Origin: Torreya grandis
Taxonomy: Eukaryota > Streptophyta > Pinopsida > Cupressales > Taxaceae
Direction: 5' to 3'
DNA: 64,000 bases
Assembly (NCBI GenBank): GCA_037957365.1
Contig: JARHVA010000006.1
Location: 10,808,001-10,872,000 of the forward strand
Below the pieces are notes generated by a model, which did not search any database, had not been told where the DNA came from, and saw only the letters and a list, made by a program, of their open reading frames with translations. Each line of letters begins with the position of its first letter. Positions within the stretch are counted from its first letter, which is position 1. Shown piece by piece: positions 1-11,149 of this stretch. The translations under genes and the position numbers were made by a program.

Positions 1-253
1 GGTGCATCACCACATGTTAGAATAGTTTTTATTTAATGCAAATTTTTAACTCTTTTCACCCCAACTAGTTTTAGATTTTATAATCAAAGGTCCAAATTAT
101 AAAATTTGAGGAACTAGCCTCACAAAAAATCTTTGAGGTCTAGTCTAGATATAAGCAACCCATAGCCTTAGACTATTACCATGTTAGTCCAAGTATGGTT
201 CAGACTTGAATGAATCTGACCCCTATTTAGGGTGATATCTAGATAGTTAATAG
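1..253 (+). repeat. Element A 5' LTR, 3'-terminal 253 bp
   Basis: Direct repeat of 9077-9329 with the same length and many substitutions. It is followed at once by a primer-binding-site-like sequence, as expected for a 5' LTR. The expected terminal CA is not preserved in either copy; both end in TAATAG, so the exact edge is uncertain by a few bases. Confidence 0.85.
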
Positions 254-275
254 TTTTGTCATACTCGATGGAACC
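254..275 (+). promoter_or_regulatory. Primer-binding site remnant of element A
   Basis: TTTTGTCATACTCGATGG followed by AACC aligns with the site after element D's 5' LTR (TTTTGGCACACTCGGTGG then GACC, 36,082-36,103) with four substitutions. It would prime minus-strand synthesis from a host tRNA. I could not assign the tRNA. Confidence 0.6.
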
Positions 276-599
276 ACTTATTTTCATATCTAAGCATAGT
301 ATCAACTTTCAAATTTCCATTTCTAGATTTACATATATTTCATGCCCCCCAATGTTATCACAAGATTCTCTATTGCAAAAGGGAAGTAGATAGATTTATT
401 TGAGATACCTTTCTAATCAACTAAGAAGAAGAAGAAAGGCTCTTAATCAAATCCTACACTTACCCCTCTTTTTCCCACTATTATTTCCCAAAATCCTCTT
501 GTTCAAGCCAATATTATTTACTAAAACACTATTATAAACCCCATACCTCAGATAGCTATTCCTAGAAGGTTGGACTTTATGCCATTAAATTAGATGATA
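276..599 (+). other. Leader of element A
   Basis: Untranslated stretch between the primer-binding site and the first gag similarity. No open frame or structured repeat was seen. Confidence 0.5.
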
Positions 600-1300
600 T
601 TCTAATCTTAGATTTGAAGTCTCTTACCTGTTATATAGGAGTAAATATAGTTACTCCTATAGACCATATGGTATATGTTAATAACCTTTGTTGAGTGCAT
701 CATGTAACTCAAAAAAATGTAGTAATGAGGTTGTTGGTAACCTATTTAAAGAGAAAGCACTTCAATGGTATAGAGGGTTGACCCCTACATTAATCAATAA
801 TTGGGATGAGTTTGGAGAGGTCTTATGTAAGCACTTTGAGGACAAGAGTGATCATACTTCACTCATGGAGCATATTATAATAATCAATAGATCCCCTCAT
901 GAGTTCATGGTAGATTTCAACTATAGATTCTAGAAGACCTGGGATAGAATTCCTGTAGTGATCAAACCTATGCCTAATTATGTTTTTCTATACTATTTGA
1001 AGGATCTCAACTCAGATGTAATAGTAATGATTCAATCCATGAGAGGGAGCACCCTACCTAAAGCTTTTAAAGTACCAATTAGGGTTGAAATTTTCCTTAT
1101 ACAAGTAGGCAAGTTGGCTCCAAGGCCATCAATGCCTCTCTTCCTAGAGATACATCCTCTTACCCTAAATATTTCTCTAGTTTTAGATTCAATGAAGTTT
1201 TATCAGACAAAAGGTGAGAAAATTGACAAACTAGGGAAGATAGAGAGTCTTCTCAAATCCCATAACAACAAGTTGGTTTTAATGGAGAGGTAATAAGCTC
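600..1300 (+). pseudogene. gag: Element A gag (capsid-like) remnant
   Basis: Gag forms the particle in which the element is reverse transcribed. Two open pieces (688-933 and 958-1293) lie in adjacent frames. The first carries the hallmark of the plant retrotransposon gag domain: the motif KEKALQWYRGL, then a W-D-E-F segment, a K-H-F motif and a final F-N-Y-R-F. The second continues as a helical segment rich in K and E. Upstream, about 600-687 reads as the gag N-terminal part (motif PIDHMVYVNNLC) but in another frame, so there is a frameshift near 687. The piece is shorter than a complete gag and is closed by stops at 931 and 1291. Identification rests on recognised motifs, not a database search. 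Confidence 0.75.
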
Positions 1301-2280
1301 TACCTTATAGGCCATACCAAAATAATAATCAAAATTTTTAGTACAATAAGCCACCTTGTCAACCTAATCAATAAGGACAGAGGTATAATCCTTAGTTAAG
1401 GAAATATAATCCCAATGCTCCAAGTAATTCTAGAGTTGTGTTAACTCAGAACAACTATGCGTAAGAAGGTCAATGGTAGTCAAAGGGATAATCTAATGAG
1501 ATGGTGATGGCCACTACTTGAGACATGTATCAAGACCCTGGTTGGCAACATGCTCCTCCATTTTAGAGTCATGACATGATGCCTCCTCCTAACCAATCCC
1601 CCCAACACAGTCAAGATAACATGACTTTCATGTCATTATTAAAAGCTTAAAGCCAACAATAAGGGAACATGGGTAGAGAACTAGTTGATACCACATGCAT
1701 GAATTTTTAAGAAGGGGAATATGTATTTGAATATGTAGCAGCCAATATGGGACAAGTTTCACAGAGGAAAAATGAACTAGTTGCAACTTAGATAAGGGAT
1801 AAGAAAAGAATGCTAGAGGACAACTTGGGGAAATCTAATATTTCTTCATCATCTCCATAGACTAGTTAGTAACCTACTTCTTTAGATGTAGTTGTTAAGG
1901 GTCCTACAAATCAATAAGTACCCCAACCTCATGGACAACAATAGAGATTTCCTTTCATTCCTCAAGTTACTCAAGTTCCAAGTGATGCTTCCACTTTTAA
2001 ATTTTAGTCCAAAGGTATTAATCTTACTTTTAATATTATGGATCATTTGAAGAGGGCTAATGTAACTATGTCTACGTATGATGCTCTATATATCCTAGGG
2101 AAAAAGGAGATTCTCCATCAAGATCTCTCCAAACTTTATTAGGTGGAATAGGTAGTTGATAAAGTGAACATTATTTTCTTCAATAGTAGTAAGCCTAACC
2201 AAGCCCCTAACCAAACCCCTAGCCAAGTTCTCAATCAATTTCCAAGCAAATTTTAATCTCAAAATGTTGTTCATCCTTCT
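1301..2280 (+). pseudogene. Element A gag C-terminal / gag-protease linker, Q/N-rich
   Basis: Conceptual translation is rich in Gln, Asn and Pro with stops at many places where Gln would fit. No CCHC zinc knuckle is visible. A conserved-looking segment at about 2040-2110 (motif MDHLKRANVTMSTYDAL) resembles the helical region that precedes protease in related polyproteins. It links gag to protease and has no function I can name. Confidence 0.5.
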
Positions 2281-2748
2281 AAGGTTGTTAAACCTCCCCC
2301 ATTTTATCTATCAACCATCATAGGGGATTGTTCAGTACACATTTACATGATAAACTCAGGTACTTCAACCTCAGTGATGCCTAAAGCCATAACAAACAAG
2401 ATTGGGATCAAATATGTGCATAAATAGAAAGGGGTCCTCCAATTATATGGATACCCTAATAATATAGTAGGCATCTTGAAATATCTACATATTACATTAA
2501 TTTCCTATCAAAATTTTGTCATTAAGCAAGATGTAATGGTGGTAGACCTACCTCAATATTTTGCCCTATGCTTGTCTAAGGACTTTACTACTAAGATTGG
2601 GGGATATTTATCATCTGATTTATCATACATGGTTTTTATAACTAGATATGGAACCAAAGTTACCATAAGGTATGAGCCTTTTTACAAGTTCCACCTAGAA
2701 CCCTACATGCCCAATCTTACAAATAACAACTATGTCATATTTGAATAG
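2281..2748 (+). pseudogene. pol: Element A aspartic protease remnant
   Basis: The retroviral-type aspartic protease cuts the polyprotein. The active-site segment reads MINSGTSTSVMP, where relatives have M-I-D-S-G-A-S; the catalytic Asp codon is AAC (Asn) at 2353-2355, a G-to-A change, so the enzyme would be dead even without the stops. The remainder (2476-2748 is open) continues as a plausible C-terminal part with the motif ITRYGTKVTI before a stop. It lies directly upstream of the RNase H-like module rather than of RT. Confidence 0.75.
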
Positions 2749-2937
2749 GTTAACAAGGTGGTCGAAAAAGAACCCCATAGTCATCTTGAAGGCATCTCAG
2801 ACCTATAAATAGATGAATAGATAGATGAGAGTCATGGATTTGATCCATATAGTATCATTAAGGAGATAAACCTATGAATGTATTATATGCATGAGGAAGG
2901 TACTGCAATACCTTCCTTAACTAACACTGCTCAAGAA

Positions 2938-3400
2938 GAGGATGGTCTATGGACTTTGTTATTTGATGGATCAAGGTCAAAGAATGGAAGTGGAATAGGG
3001 GCCATGCTAACTTCACCCTTAGGATAAAATTACCATTCTTATACAAGACTCCAATTCAATTATACCTCAATTACAATTGAATATGAAGCTCTTTTACATG
3101 GTTTGTAAGAAGTAAGAAAGAGACATATCTAGCTCCTCAAGGTCAAGGGTGATAGTGAACTTGTAGTTTAATAGGTGAGAGGCCCAAGTGAAACCAAGAG
3201 TCACCATTTGAAATACTATACGTACCAAGTATAGGACCTCATGGAGGATTTATTGGAATTTGATATCTAATCCACACCAAGAGAAGTGAACCAACATATA
3301 GATAGGTTTGCTAACATTGGTTCCCAATATGAGATAGCTAAAGGAGTCAAAGGCAACCAAAGCCAAGATAAGGTCAATATTATATGTAAACTAGTTGTGC
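2938..3400 (+). pseudogene. pol: RNase H-like domain (plant/archaeal type) placed upstream of RT in element A
   Basis: Conceptual translation begins LWTLLFDGSRSKNGSGIG, the start of the extra RNase H found in Tat-lineage plant retrotransposons. All four acidic positions can be followed: Asp in FDGS (2965-2967), Glu in IEYEALLHGL (3079-3081), Asp in KGDSELVV, and Asp in NQHIDRFANIGS. Several stops interrupt it, most at likely Gln positions. In elements D and E of this same window the equivalent module lies after the canonical RNase H; here it lies between protease and RT. The sequence runs on without any LTR or target-duplication boundary into the RT linker, so a nested fragment is unlikely. 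Function when active: degradation of RNA in RNA:DNA hybrids. Confidence 0.75.
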
Positions 3401-4639
3401 TTGACAATGAGATGAGATGGTAGGTCTTTGACAATGATAATCAAATCATATATTTTCTAATGCAAGAGGTAGAGTTCTACCATAGGAATTAGGACAAGTT
3501 ACAAAATCAATATGATGATCAAATATTATAGTTGATATCTAATAAGCTTCCCAAAGGGATTTTGACATTAGAAAACATCTTCAATGAAGATGTCTAAGAA
3601 ATAAAAGGGAAGGCTTGCATCTCAGCTATATATGAACACTATGAAAAGATAGAGATCTTTAAGGGAAAGTTGTTGAAGATCAAAAAGGTCAATACAACAG
3701 AGGAAAGGGATACACTTGTTGTTTTTTGCCAAGAATTTTCTAATTTATTTGCTTGGGAGTACAAATACTTGAAAGGGTTTGACCCCAAACTTGCACAACA
3801 CACAATTGAGTTAGAAAGTAATGCCAAGCTAGTCAAGTGGAAATAGAGGCCTATCAACCTAAGAGTAGAGGATCTTATGAGAAGGGAACTCTGTAAATTG
3901 ATTGAATCGAGGATAATATTTCCAATTAAGCATTCCTCTTGGGTGACAAACCTTATACCAGTGAGGAAAATAAATGGAGAGATTCAATTATGTGTTAACT
4001 TTAGGGACCTTAATAATTTGTCCCTAAAGGATCATTACCCACTTCCCTCCATGGATAAAATTCTACAAAAAGTGATAGGTTCTTAAAGGTTCTCATTGTT
4101 TGATGGCTATTCTAGCTATAAATAGATCATGGTAAAAGAAGAAGACAGGCATAAGACTACCTTCACTACAAAATGGGGCACCTATGCATATTGTAAAATG
4201 CCCTTTGGACTCTCCAATGCTATATCCACCTTATAAAGATTAATGGATGTTGATTTTCATGGTATTTTGAATGATATGGTTTTAGTTTACCTTAATGATA
4301 TAACAATTTTCTTAAAAAAACCTAATGATCATCTAACGTATTTGAGATTTATTTTTGAAAGATGCAGATAATTCAGAGTTTCTTTGAATCCAAAGAAATG
4401 TATTTTTTTAGTACATGAGGGAAGACTTTTTGGGCATGTGGTGTCTGAAGCTAGTCTTTCCATTGACCTAGAGAGGATACAGGAAATCCTTGCTCTATCA
4501 CTGGCCAAACATAAGAAAGGGTTGTAGAGCTTCTTGGGCAAGATCAAATTCATCAAGAGGTTAATTCTAGTCTTTGTAGAGATGGTCAAGCCTTTCACTC
4601 ATATTCTAAGAAAAGGCAAAGAGTTCACATGGATAAGAT
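3401..4639 (+). pseudogene. pol: Element A reverse transcriptase with upstream linker
   Basis: RT copies the element RNA into DNA. The linker (3401-3840) is followed by recognisable RT: an open piece at 3877-4086 with SSWVTNLIPVRK and LCVNFRDLN, then RFSLFDGYSSYK (catalytic Asp kept), a TTFTTKWGTYAY segment and MPFGLSNA, and the active-site box. That box reads VYLNDI instead of Y-V-D-D; the first Asp codon is AAT (Asn) at 4294-4296. The thumb continues with SLNPKKCIF and FLGKIKFI. Stops at about 3846, 4084, 4123, 4236, 4367, 4525 and 4639 all fall where relatives have Gln. Non-functional. Confidence 0.88.
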
Positions 4640-5110
4640 AAGGTAAGAGGATCTTTGAGGCCATCAAGGAGGCCATATCTCATGTCCCCACTCTTCTAAA
4701 TCTAGATTTTAGTAGGGAGTTCTATTTGTATGCCTTCTCTATAATAGATGCAATTTTAGATATGCTTATGCAGTAGAATGATCAAGGTCTGGAACAACCC
4801 ATTGATTTTTTTATCCAACCTTTAGAAGGTTATGAATAAAGGTATGACTTTGTTGAAAAATATGTGCTTGCCATTGTAAGAAGTTTGAAGAAATTTAGGA
4901 ATCTAGTTTCAAGCAATAAGATCATACTAATGGTGGCTCATCCAAGTGTGAAGGATTTTATCCTCAACAGAGACTTAAATGAAAATAAAGCGTGATGGGT
5001 CACTAATTATATGGAATATGACATTGAGGTTAGGATCACAAAGCTAGTCTAAGGAAATGGATTATGTGAACATCTTGTTGAAGATGTTAGAGAAGAAAAA
5101 GAGACAATCT
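4640..5110 (+). pseudogene. pol: Element A canonical gypsy RNase H
   Basis: This follows RT as in all Ty3/gypsy elements. Recognisable segments are the FYLYAFSIIDA start (catalytic Asp position kept), a YDFVEKYVLAIV segment and MEYDIEVRITKLV near the end. Stops again mostly match Gln positions. Together with the module at 2938-3400 this gives element A two RNase H domains flanking RT. Confidence 0.75.
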
Positions 5111-6410
5111 TGGTAATCCAAAACACTCAATAGGAAGATTAAGATACTCTTCCATCTAGCTGGACATATGATATTGCTATATTTTTCCAAATAGGAGAGT
5201 GTCCAATGGGTTTTAATGTATCACAAAGAAGACACTTTAGGCTACAATCAGTGCCATACATTCTGATTAATTAAGTTTTATTTAAAAAGGACATTGAATG
5301 CATGATATTAAAATGTATTGAAATTAATCAATTTGATAAGCTTCTCAAGTAATTTCATGATAGTCTTCAAGGAGGCCATTTTGTAGCTAGGACCACAACT
5401 AAAAAAATCATTAGAGATGGTTAATTTTAGCCAAATTTATTTAGAGATGCACATGTATGGGTGAGGAAGTGTTGAAAGTGTGCCATGTTTACAGGGAAAC
5501 ATAAACTAACTGCTATGCCATTGAAGCCTATTCAAGTTGAATAGACTTTCATGCAATGGGGTTTAGAATTCATTGGCATGATTAATCCTCCATCTAGTTT
5601 TGTCCATAAGTGGGTCTTGATAGCCATAGAATACTTCATTATATGGGTGGAAGTGGTTCCCTTAAAAGAAGTAAATGAGAACTTTGTATTTGAGTTTTAT
5701 GAGAGCCTAGTCACCCATTTTGGGGTACCTTCCACCATAATATCAGATAATGATTTGGCATTTAGTATCACAAAGATATGTGAGTGGGATCTTGAGTAGG
5801 GTATCTATTTGACATCTTTATCTAATTATTATCCATAGGGTAATGGAATAACTAAGTCCACTAGTAAGACCCTAATTAAAATCATTAAGAGAATAATGGT
5901 AAATAATCATATATCCTTGCATACAAAGTTGAAGACTACCTTATGGGCTGATAGGATCACCCCCAAGAAGGCCATTAGTAACTCACCTTATCTCTTAGTT
6001 TATGGAAGAGAATCAAGGATACCAATTTCATTGGAGCTTCCATCTTTGGATATTTCACACCAACTAGAGCTTTTAGAAAGTGATATAATGGAGGTCAAAA
6101 TGAATGAACTAAGAGAATTAGAGGAAATAAGGGATGATGCCATGCACACCATGTGGTATAATTTAAAACAGGTCAAGATGACCTTTGACAAAAGAGATTT
6201 ATCAAAGACATTACAGCAAGGTGAGATAGCCCTCAAATGGGATGAGGATTGTGTAAAACTAGGAAAACACTCCAAGTTTTATAGCCTTTAGAGTGGACCT
6301 TATGTCATCATAATCTACAAAGACAATAATGCCTTTGATCTTGCCAAATTGAATGGAGAGAGCCTTCCCATCCATATCAATGGGAGGTATCTCAATTTAT
6401 GCTACTAGTT
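5111..6410 (+). pseudogene. pol: Element A integrase remnant
   Basis: Integrase inserts the DNA copy. The zinc-binding part is visible around 5350-5490 (FHD..GGHF, later KC-x2-C). The core starts at 5551 (MQWGLEFIGMI), where the first catalytic Asp is Glu; the second is kept in ISDNDLAF. The third region reads GNGITKSTSK, with Lys where the catalytic Glu is expected. The C-terminal part (5896-6291) is open and ends in a beta-rich segment and GRYLNLCY. Two of three catalytic residues are therefore changed in addition to stops near 5797 and elsewhere. Confidence 0.85.
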
Positions 6411-9076
6411 TCATATCTTTCCCCTTGTACATTAGTAAATAGGTCTGTTCTTTTCCTCCAATTACTTTAGCACATTACTATTTTTTGGTTTTTCTATTTT
6501 TGGTTTAGGTTATTGATTTATATTTCATTGTTTTGTTGTTATTTTCCCTCCCCATTACTCCAAAAGGTGTTTCCATAAGTTAAGCAAAGTCTGTTTATAA
6601 GAATATTTTCATTTGAGCAAGCTTGATCAAGGTCTGGGTTTCATGACTAGTAGGTTGGTCAAGCTAGCTAAGTCACCAGAATTGTTGGCCATTTTGGCTC
6701 ACATACCAAGATTATGTCTAAATAGGCAAGGTTCTAAATGGAAGAAGTAGTCTAGGATCTCAATTTTCTCACAAAGCTTTTAAGAATATTTGGGTTCACT
6801 TAAAGTGTAAAATTTCCAATTGCTAGGGACATGGCCATATTTGCATAACCCCCATAAGATGCCAATAATGCTTGGAATGGCTTTGAAATGCATGGGACAC
6901 ATCTGGTTCTTCATCATGTTTATTGAGACACTTGGGCCCAGCAAAAAAATTTCTAAGTAGGTACTTTGGTGATGTCACCATTGCCACGTGTGTATGAGTC
7001 AAAGAGATTTGGTCATATAGGTTTGTTCACATTTATGCCAAGATCATATGCACCAAATTTTAGGTCCTCTGCCAAAGTGTATCAAGAGTTACAAAGATCT
7101 AAAGTTGGCTCTTTAGTCACATTCTGCATGTTTTCCTAAGCCAATTTTCAGGGAACTCAAATAAATCCAAATGGATAAATTGAAGATAATACATCTCACA
7201 CGTATGGCAACTTCTAGAGGAATTATTAAATGGGTATATTCATTTTTGAGCTAGAATGTATGCACTAAGTTTTAGGCCCTCTAATGAAGCATGAAAAGAG
7301 TTATGCATGTGTAAAGTTGGATCCTCAGTCATATTTCACTAAGTTTTCTACACTTAGACAAATGAGCTCGACTGTCATGAGGATGTCATGTAGGATCAAA
7401 TAGACTAGCCAAATTATGCATTTAATATATTAAACTAGAAATCTCCTAGGACCATTGGATTAAATGGGTTAATCCCTTTTAGTCTTAAGAACATCTCTTG
7501 AAAGATTGGTGCCTACATGATTATTTAACTTTAAGTTATAGGTCTTTAAAGTTGGACCTACAACATTATATGGCCTCACAAATGTCAATTTCAAGCCCTA
7601 ATAAATGAGCGTTGAACTTCAAATTTTTCAATGATGATCATGTGAATGTTAAATGACATCCTATATATTGTCAAATTTAAACTAGTGAACTAGTTGTTGG
7701 CTTTCAAATAATGTGTCCTAGTTGATCTGATGGTCCTTACTTGATCATACATTTTGATTTAATGATGTGAGATGAGTCAAATAATCAAATAACTTGAGAG
7801 GTCAACATATGGCACAAGCTGGTGAAACTATAGACTGACAGCAGGATCTTAAGGATTAACATGTGTTTGCCAAGTGGGATCAATGGAGACAAAGTTGATA
7901 ATCTAAAGTTTATCTAAGGGATCACATTCATTCATACCTATAAAATCTAATGGAGTGAGGGGAAGGATGATGTAAGTATGACCAAGCAGATCTTAAGAGT
8001 GAATGTGTGCTTGAAAAGTGGCAATGATGCATTCAACTTATAGAGGATCAATGACTCATGGGTAATCATATAAAGAAGGATTAATGGAGTGAGCCCAATT
8101 AGCAAGTCAAGGATCTGAGTCGGTTCTTGATGACCAATCAGATGAAAGCAATCCCAAATGACTTAGATAGAGGTTACAAGGTCAGTTGTCAACCAAGGTG
8201 AGAAAATATGAATGGATCCAAGCTCAAGCATGATTTAGTTTGATCTAGGAGTGGATATTTTAGGATCAAATTATGACATTGAGAACTTGAAGAGAAAAAC
8301 ACATAGACTCCAACCGCTTCATCACTAATTCTAGCTATATGAAAATGACCCTTCTCCCCACTTTAACATGCATCAACATACCAATCATGATCAGTTTCAC
8401 ATCATGAAAAAATCAAATAACTTGATCCCATTATTGTAGCCACCATGGAGCATCACAGAGAAGATATTATAATAATGTAATGGAATGGAGTGACCTAGAT
8501 CAATCAAGAAGGGTTTGAGTGATCTTGATTCATGGAGGTAGTTGTAACATATTTTCAAATGGATTTAAACTCATTTGATTCCCTTTTGAGTGCCAAAATT
8601 ACCTCTCTTCTACTTCCCTTTTACCATAAATATAGCCTTTGAGCTATTGTTTTAGATCCCTCAAGTTGGTACAACTAGACTCTACCAAAATTATGTTTGA
8701 CACCTCTTGGAGTAGTGAATAAATTATTTTACAGTCATTTACTAATCTAAATTTAGTGTTCTATGTTTGTTTAATATGCAAATGTGAATGTCATCTTCCT
8801 CTTGCATGTCCAAACTCAACCTAAGTGTTTGAAATTTTATTTTCAAGTCATATAGTATGTTTCAACATCGATCTCTTAAATATATAGTGTATAGTCAAAT
8901 TTAAGTGTCTCCAACTAGACCTTATTTTCATTTGTTCCCTAGTTTGAATGTATCAAATAGACCTCTATATGAAATATTGTTGTGTAGAAACCATAATAAA
9001 CATTGAATTAGCTTTCTTTCACAGTTCATTAGTGTGTTAAGGATTCCAAGGTTAAGATTAGATCTGATAAATTCTT
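6411..9076 (+). other. Element A 3' untranslated region and outer part of 3' LTR
   Basis: No coding similarity. The 3' LTR must start somewhere here but I could not fix it. The stretch contains a direct repeat about 212 bp apart (7050 and 7262, motif around TTTTAGG-CCTCT followed by AAAGTTGG), with a possible third copy near 7540, and a second repeat around GATCTTAAG at 7845 and 7989. A TATA-like CATAAATATAGCC lies at 8625-8637. Confidence 0.5.
8625..8637 (+). promoter_or_regulatory. TATA-like box of element A 3' LTR
   Basis: CATAAATATAGCC sits about 700 bp before the LTR end, a usual position for the U3/R promoter of a plant LTR. Based on sequence form only. Confidence 0.35.
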
Positions 9077-9329
9077 AGTACATCACCACATGTTAGAATA
9101 GGTTTTATTTAATGTAACTTCTTAACTCTTTTCACCCCAACTAGTTTTAGATTGTAGAAGCAAAGCTAAAAATTATAAAATCTAAGGAGCTAGCCTCATA
9201 AAAAATCCTATAGGTTTGGTCTAGATATAGGCAACCCATAGCCTTAGACCATTCCCATGTTAGTCCAGGTATGGGTCAGACTTGAACGAATCTAACCCCT
9301 ATTTAGGGTGCTATCTGGATAGCTAATAG
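9077..9329 (+). repeat. Element A 3' LTR, 3'-terminal 253 bp
   Basis: Matches 1-253 at the same length. The sequence switches at 9330 to the integrase gene of element B, which fixes the right edge of element A within a few bases. Confidence 0.85.
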
Positions 9330-10290
9330 AATGCAGATGCATATGATTAAGTTAAAACATGTGACAAATATCAAAGGCATGCTAATTTGATTCATTCCCT
9401 GGCCAAAACACTAAAACCAATGATTACACCATGGCCATTTGTAACATGGGGATTTGATCTCATTGGGAAGATTAAACTTACCTCATCTAATGGCATAAAC
9501 ACATCCTTATTACTATTGAATATTTCACTAAGTGGGTTAAAGTTATACTCCTCACATGATTGAAAAATAGATTTAAAAGTTCATATTCAATCATCTTATC
9601 TATTTCTATGGTATCCCCTCTGACATTATATTTGGTAATTGCAGATCATTTAAGAATAAGGATGTAAAATCACTTTGTGCCAAGAAAAATATCACCCAAC
9701 ATTTTTATACCATATATTACCCATAAGATAATGGCCAAGTAGAGGCATACAATAAAACTATTTTCAACATCCTTAAATATATTTTCAATGATGTTGGCAA
9801 TGATTGACACCTCCAAATCTTCCATTCCCTCTAGGTATATCACACTAATTACTACAATCCAACTAAATCCACTCCATATTCCCTAGTTTGTGTAACCGAG
9901 GTTATTCTTCCCATAGAACCTTCTTTTCATATCTCTTTGAAACATGTCTTAGATGATGAATATTATCTAGTAGCTTACCTGAAAGAGCTAGAGTTACTTG
10001 ATGAAAAATACATGGCCATTGTCAATAGCCTTCAAGCATACCAAAACAAATTCCATGGCCACTATAACCATTGGGTCAAACATAGAGAGTTTGATATTGG
10101 GGATCTTATTATAAAAGAAACCCAAAATAACACCATGACCAATAAGAATAAGAAAGGCAAGTTTAAACCCAATTAGATAGGCCCATATTATATTGTCTTA
10201 AATTATGGTTTCAAAACATACATGATCGCTACACTAGATGGGGATGAAATTGATGAGCCAATGAATATCATACACCTTAAGCATTAATTC
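9330..10290 (+). pseudogene. pol: Element B integrase, C-terminal two thirds
   Basis: Starts in mid-gene at the end of the zinc-binding part (CDKYQRHAN, second Cys changed to Tyr). It continues with PWPFVTWGFDLIGKI (first catalytic Asp kept), FGNCRSFK (second Asp replaced by Gly) and DNGQVEAYNKTIFN (Glu kept). The C-terminal part is open at 9937-10176 and has the Tat-type signature LELLDEKYMAIVNSLQAYQ and later REFDIGDLI. The upstream part of the gene and of element B lies to the left, beyond element A. Confidence 0.85.
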
Positions 10291-11149
10291 ACTTGAGATA
10301 TTGGAAGTATTGTCTATGAGGCACATCTACATTGTACCATATCATCATCTTATTTATATAATACCATATATCATTTTATCATGCCTTCATTATCGACCAA
10401 AATTATTTTTACCCTCCCTCCCTAACCCTTTGACCTTGGTTCCTTTTCTATTGGTTCATTAGCTACCTTTAGCAAGAGGATTCCATTCAAGTTTTAGTAG
10501 TTGATTAATTATTCTAGACAGATTTAGTATCTTGGACAAGTATGACAGTGGTTTAGTAGTTGCATCCTTCATTTCTCATTTTATTTCATTATGAGTGTTA
10601 TTGATTCTAACTACCTTTAGGCAAATCGGTATCCCACTTCATGTTAATAATTATAACCTCCTTTGGATAAATTATTACCATTGACTTATGCCATTGTTTC
10701 CTACTTATAACTTCCTATCAACAATTTAGGAACAATACCTTTATCATTTATTGCCAATTCACCTTGTCATTCCTATGCCATACTATGCCCTTTGCCTAAT
10801 TTCAGAACTTGTTTCTACCTAGTCAGATTCCTCTATTATAAGGTGAAACTAAAGTGACTTGAGTTCTTACTGAGACTATGTAGGTAGTGCTCGATTCATA
10901 TTGAGGTTATCCCAGTCACCCTTTACCACACTCTCACCATTTTATGAGTGATTTTAAGTTTGAATTCTCTCCCTATTTTTTAAGTTGGAATGTTTTGTAT
11001 CTCATAATTCTTGATCAAGTTAAGATGCATAGAATATTTCAAAAACAATTATAAAATACTTAGAAAATTATAAAAATTACAACATCAAGAAAATTGGCTT
11101 AGAATTTCCATGCAAGATATAAAAGACTCTAGGCACCATATTTTGGTGA
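10291..11149 (+). other. Element B region downstream of integrase, no coding signal
   Basis: Pyrimidine-rich in places, with no open frame of note and no LTR edge recognised. Confidence 0.4.

Larger units (their letters stand above)
1..9329 (+). mobile_element. Element A: decayed Ty3/gypsy LTR retrotransposon, 5' end cut by window edge
   Basis: The first 253 bases match 9077-9329 almost throughout, so they are the 3' ends of the 5' and 3' LTRs of one element. Between them, in order, lie a leader, gag, protease, an RNase H-like domain, reverse transcriptase, canonical gypsy RNase H and integrase, all on the + strand and all carrying stops and frameshifts. The LTRs differ at many sites, so the insertion is old. 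The 5' LTR starts outside the window and the start of the 3' LTR was not located, so neither LTR length nor target duplication can be given. Right after 9329 the sequence continues as the integrase gene of a different element (B), which means A was inserted into B. Confidence 0.85.

Noticed and set aside
4329..4598. Minus-strand open frame inside element A RT
   Set aside because: Shadow of the RT reading frame on the other strand.
6000..6275. Minus-strand open frame inside element A integrase
   Set aside because: Shadow of the integrase frame.
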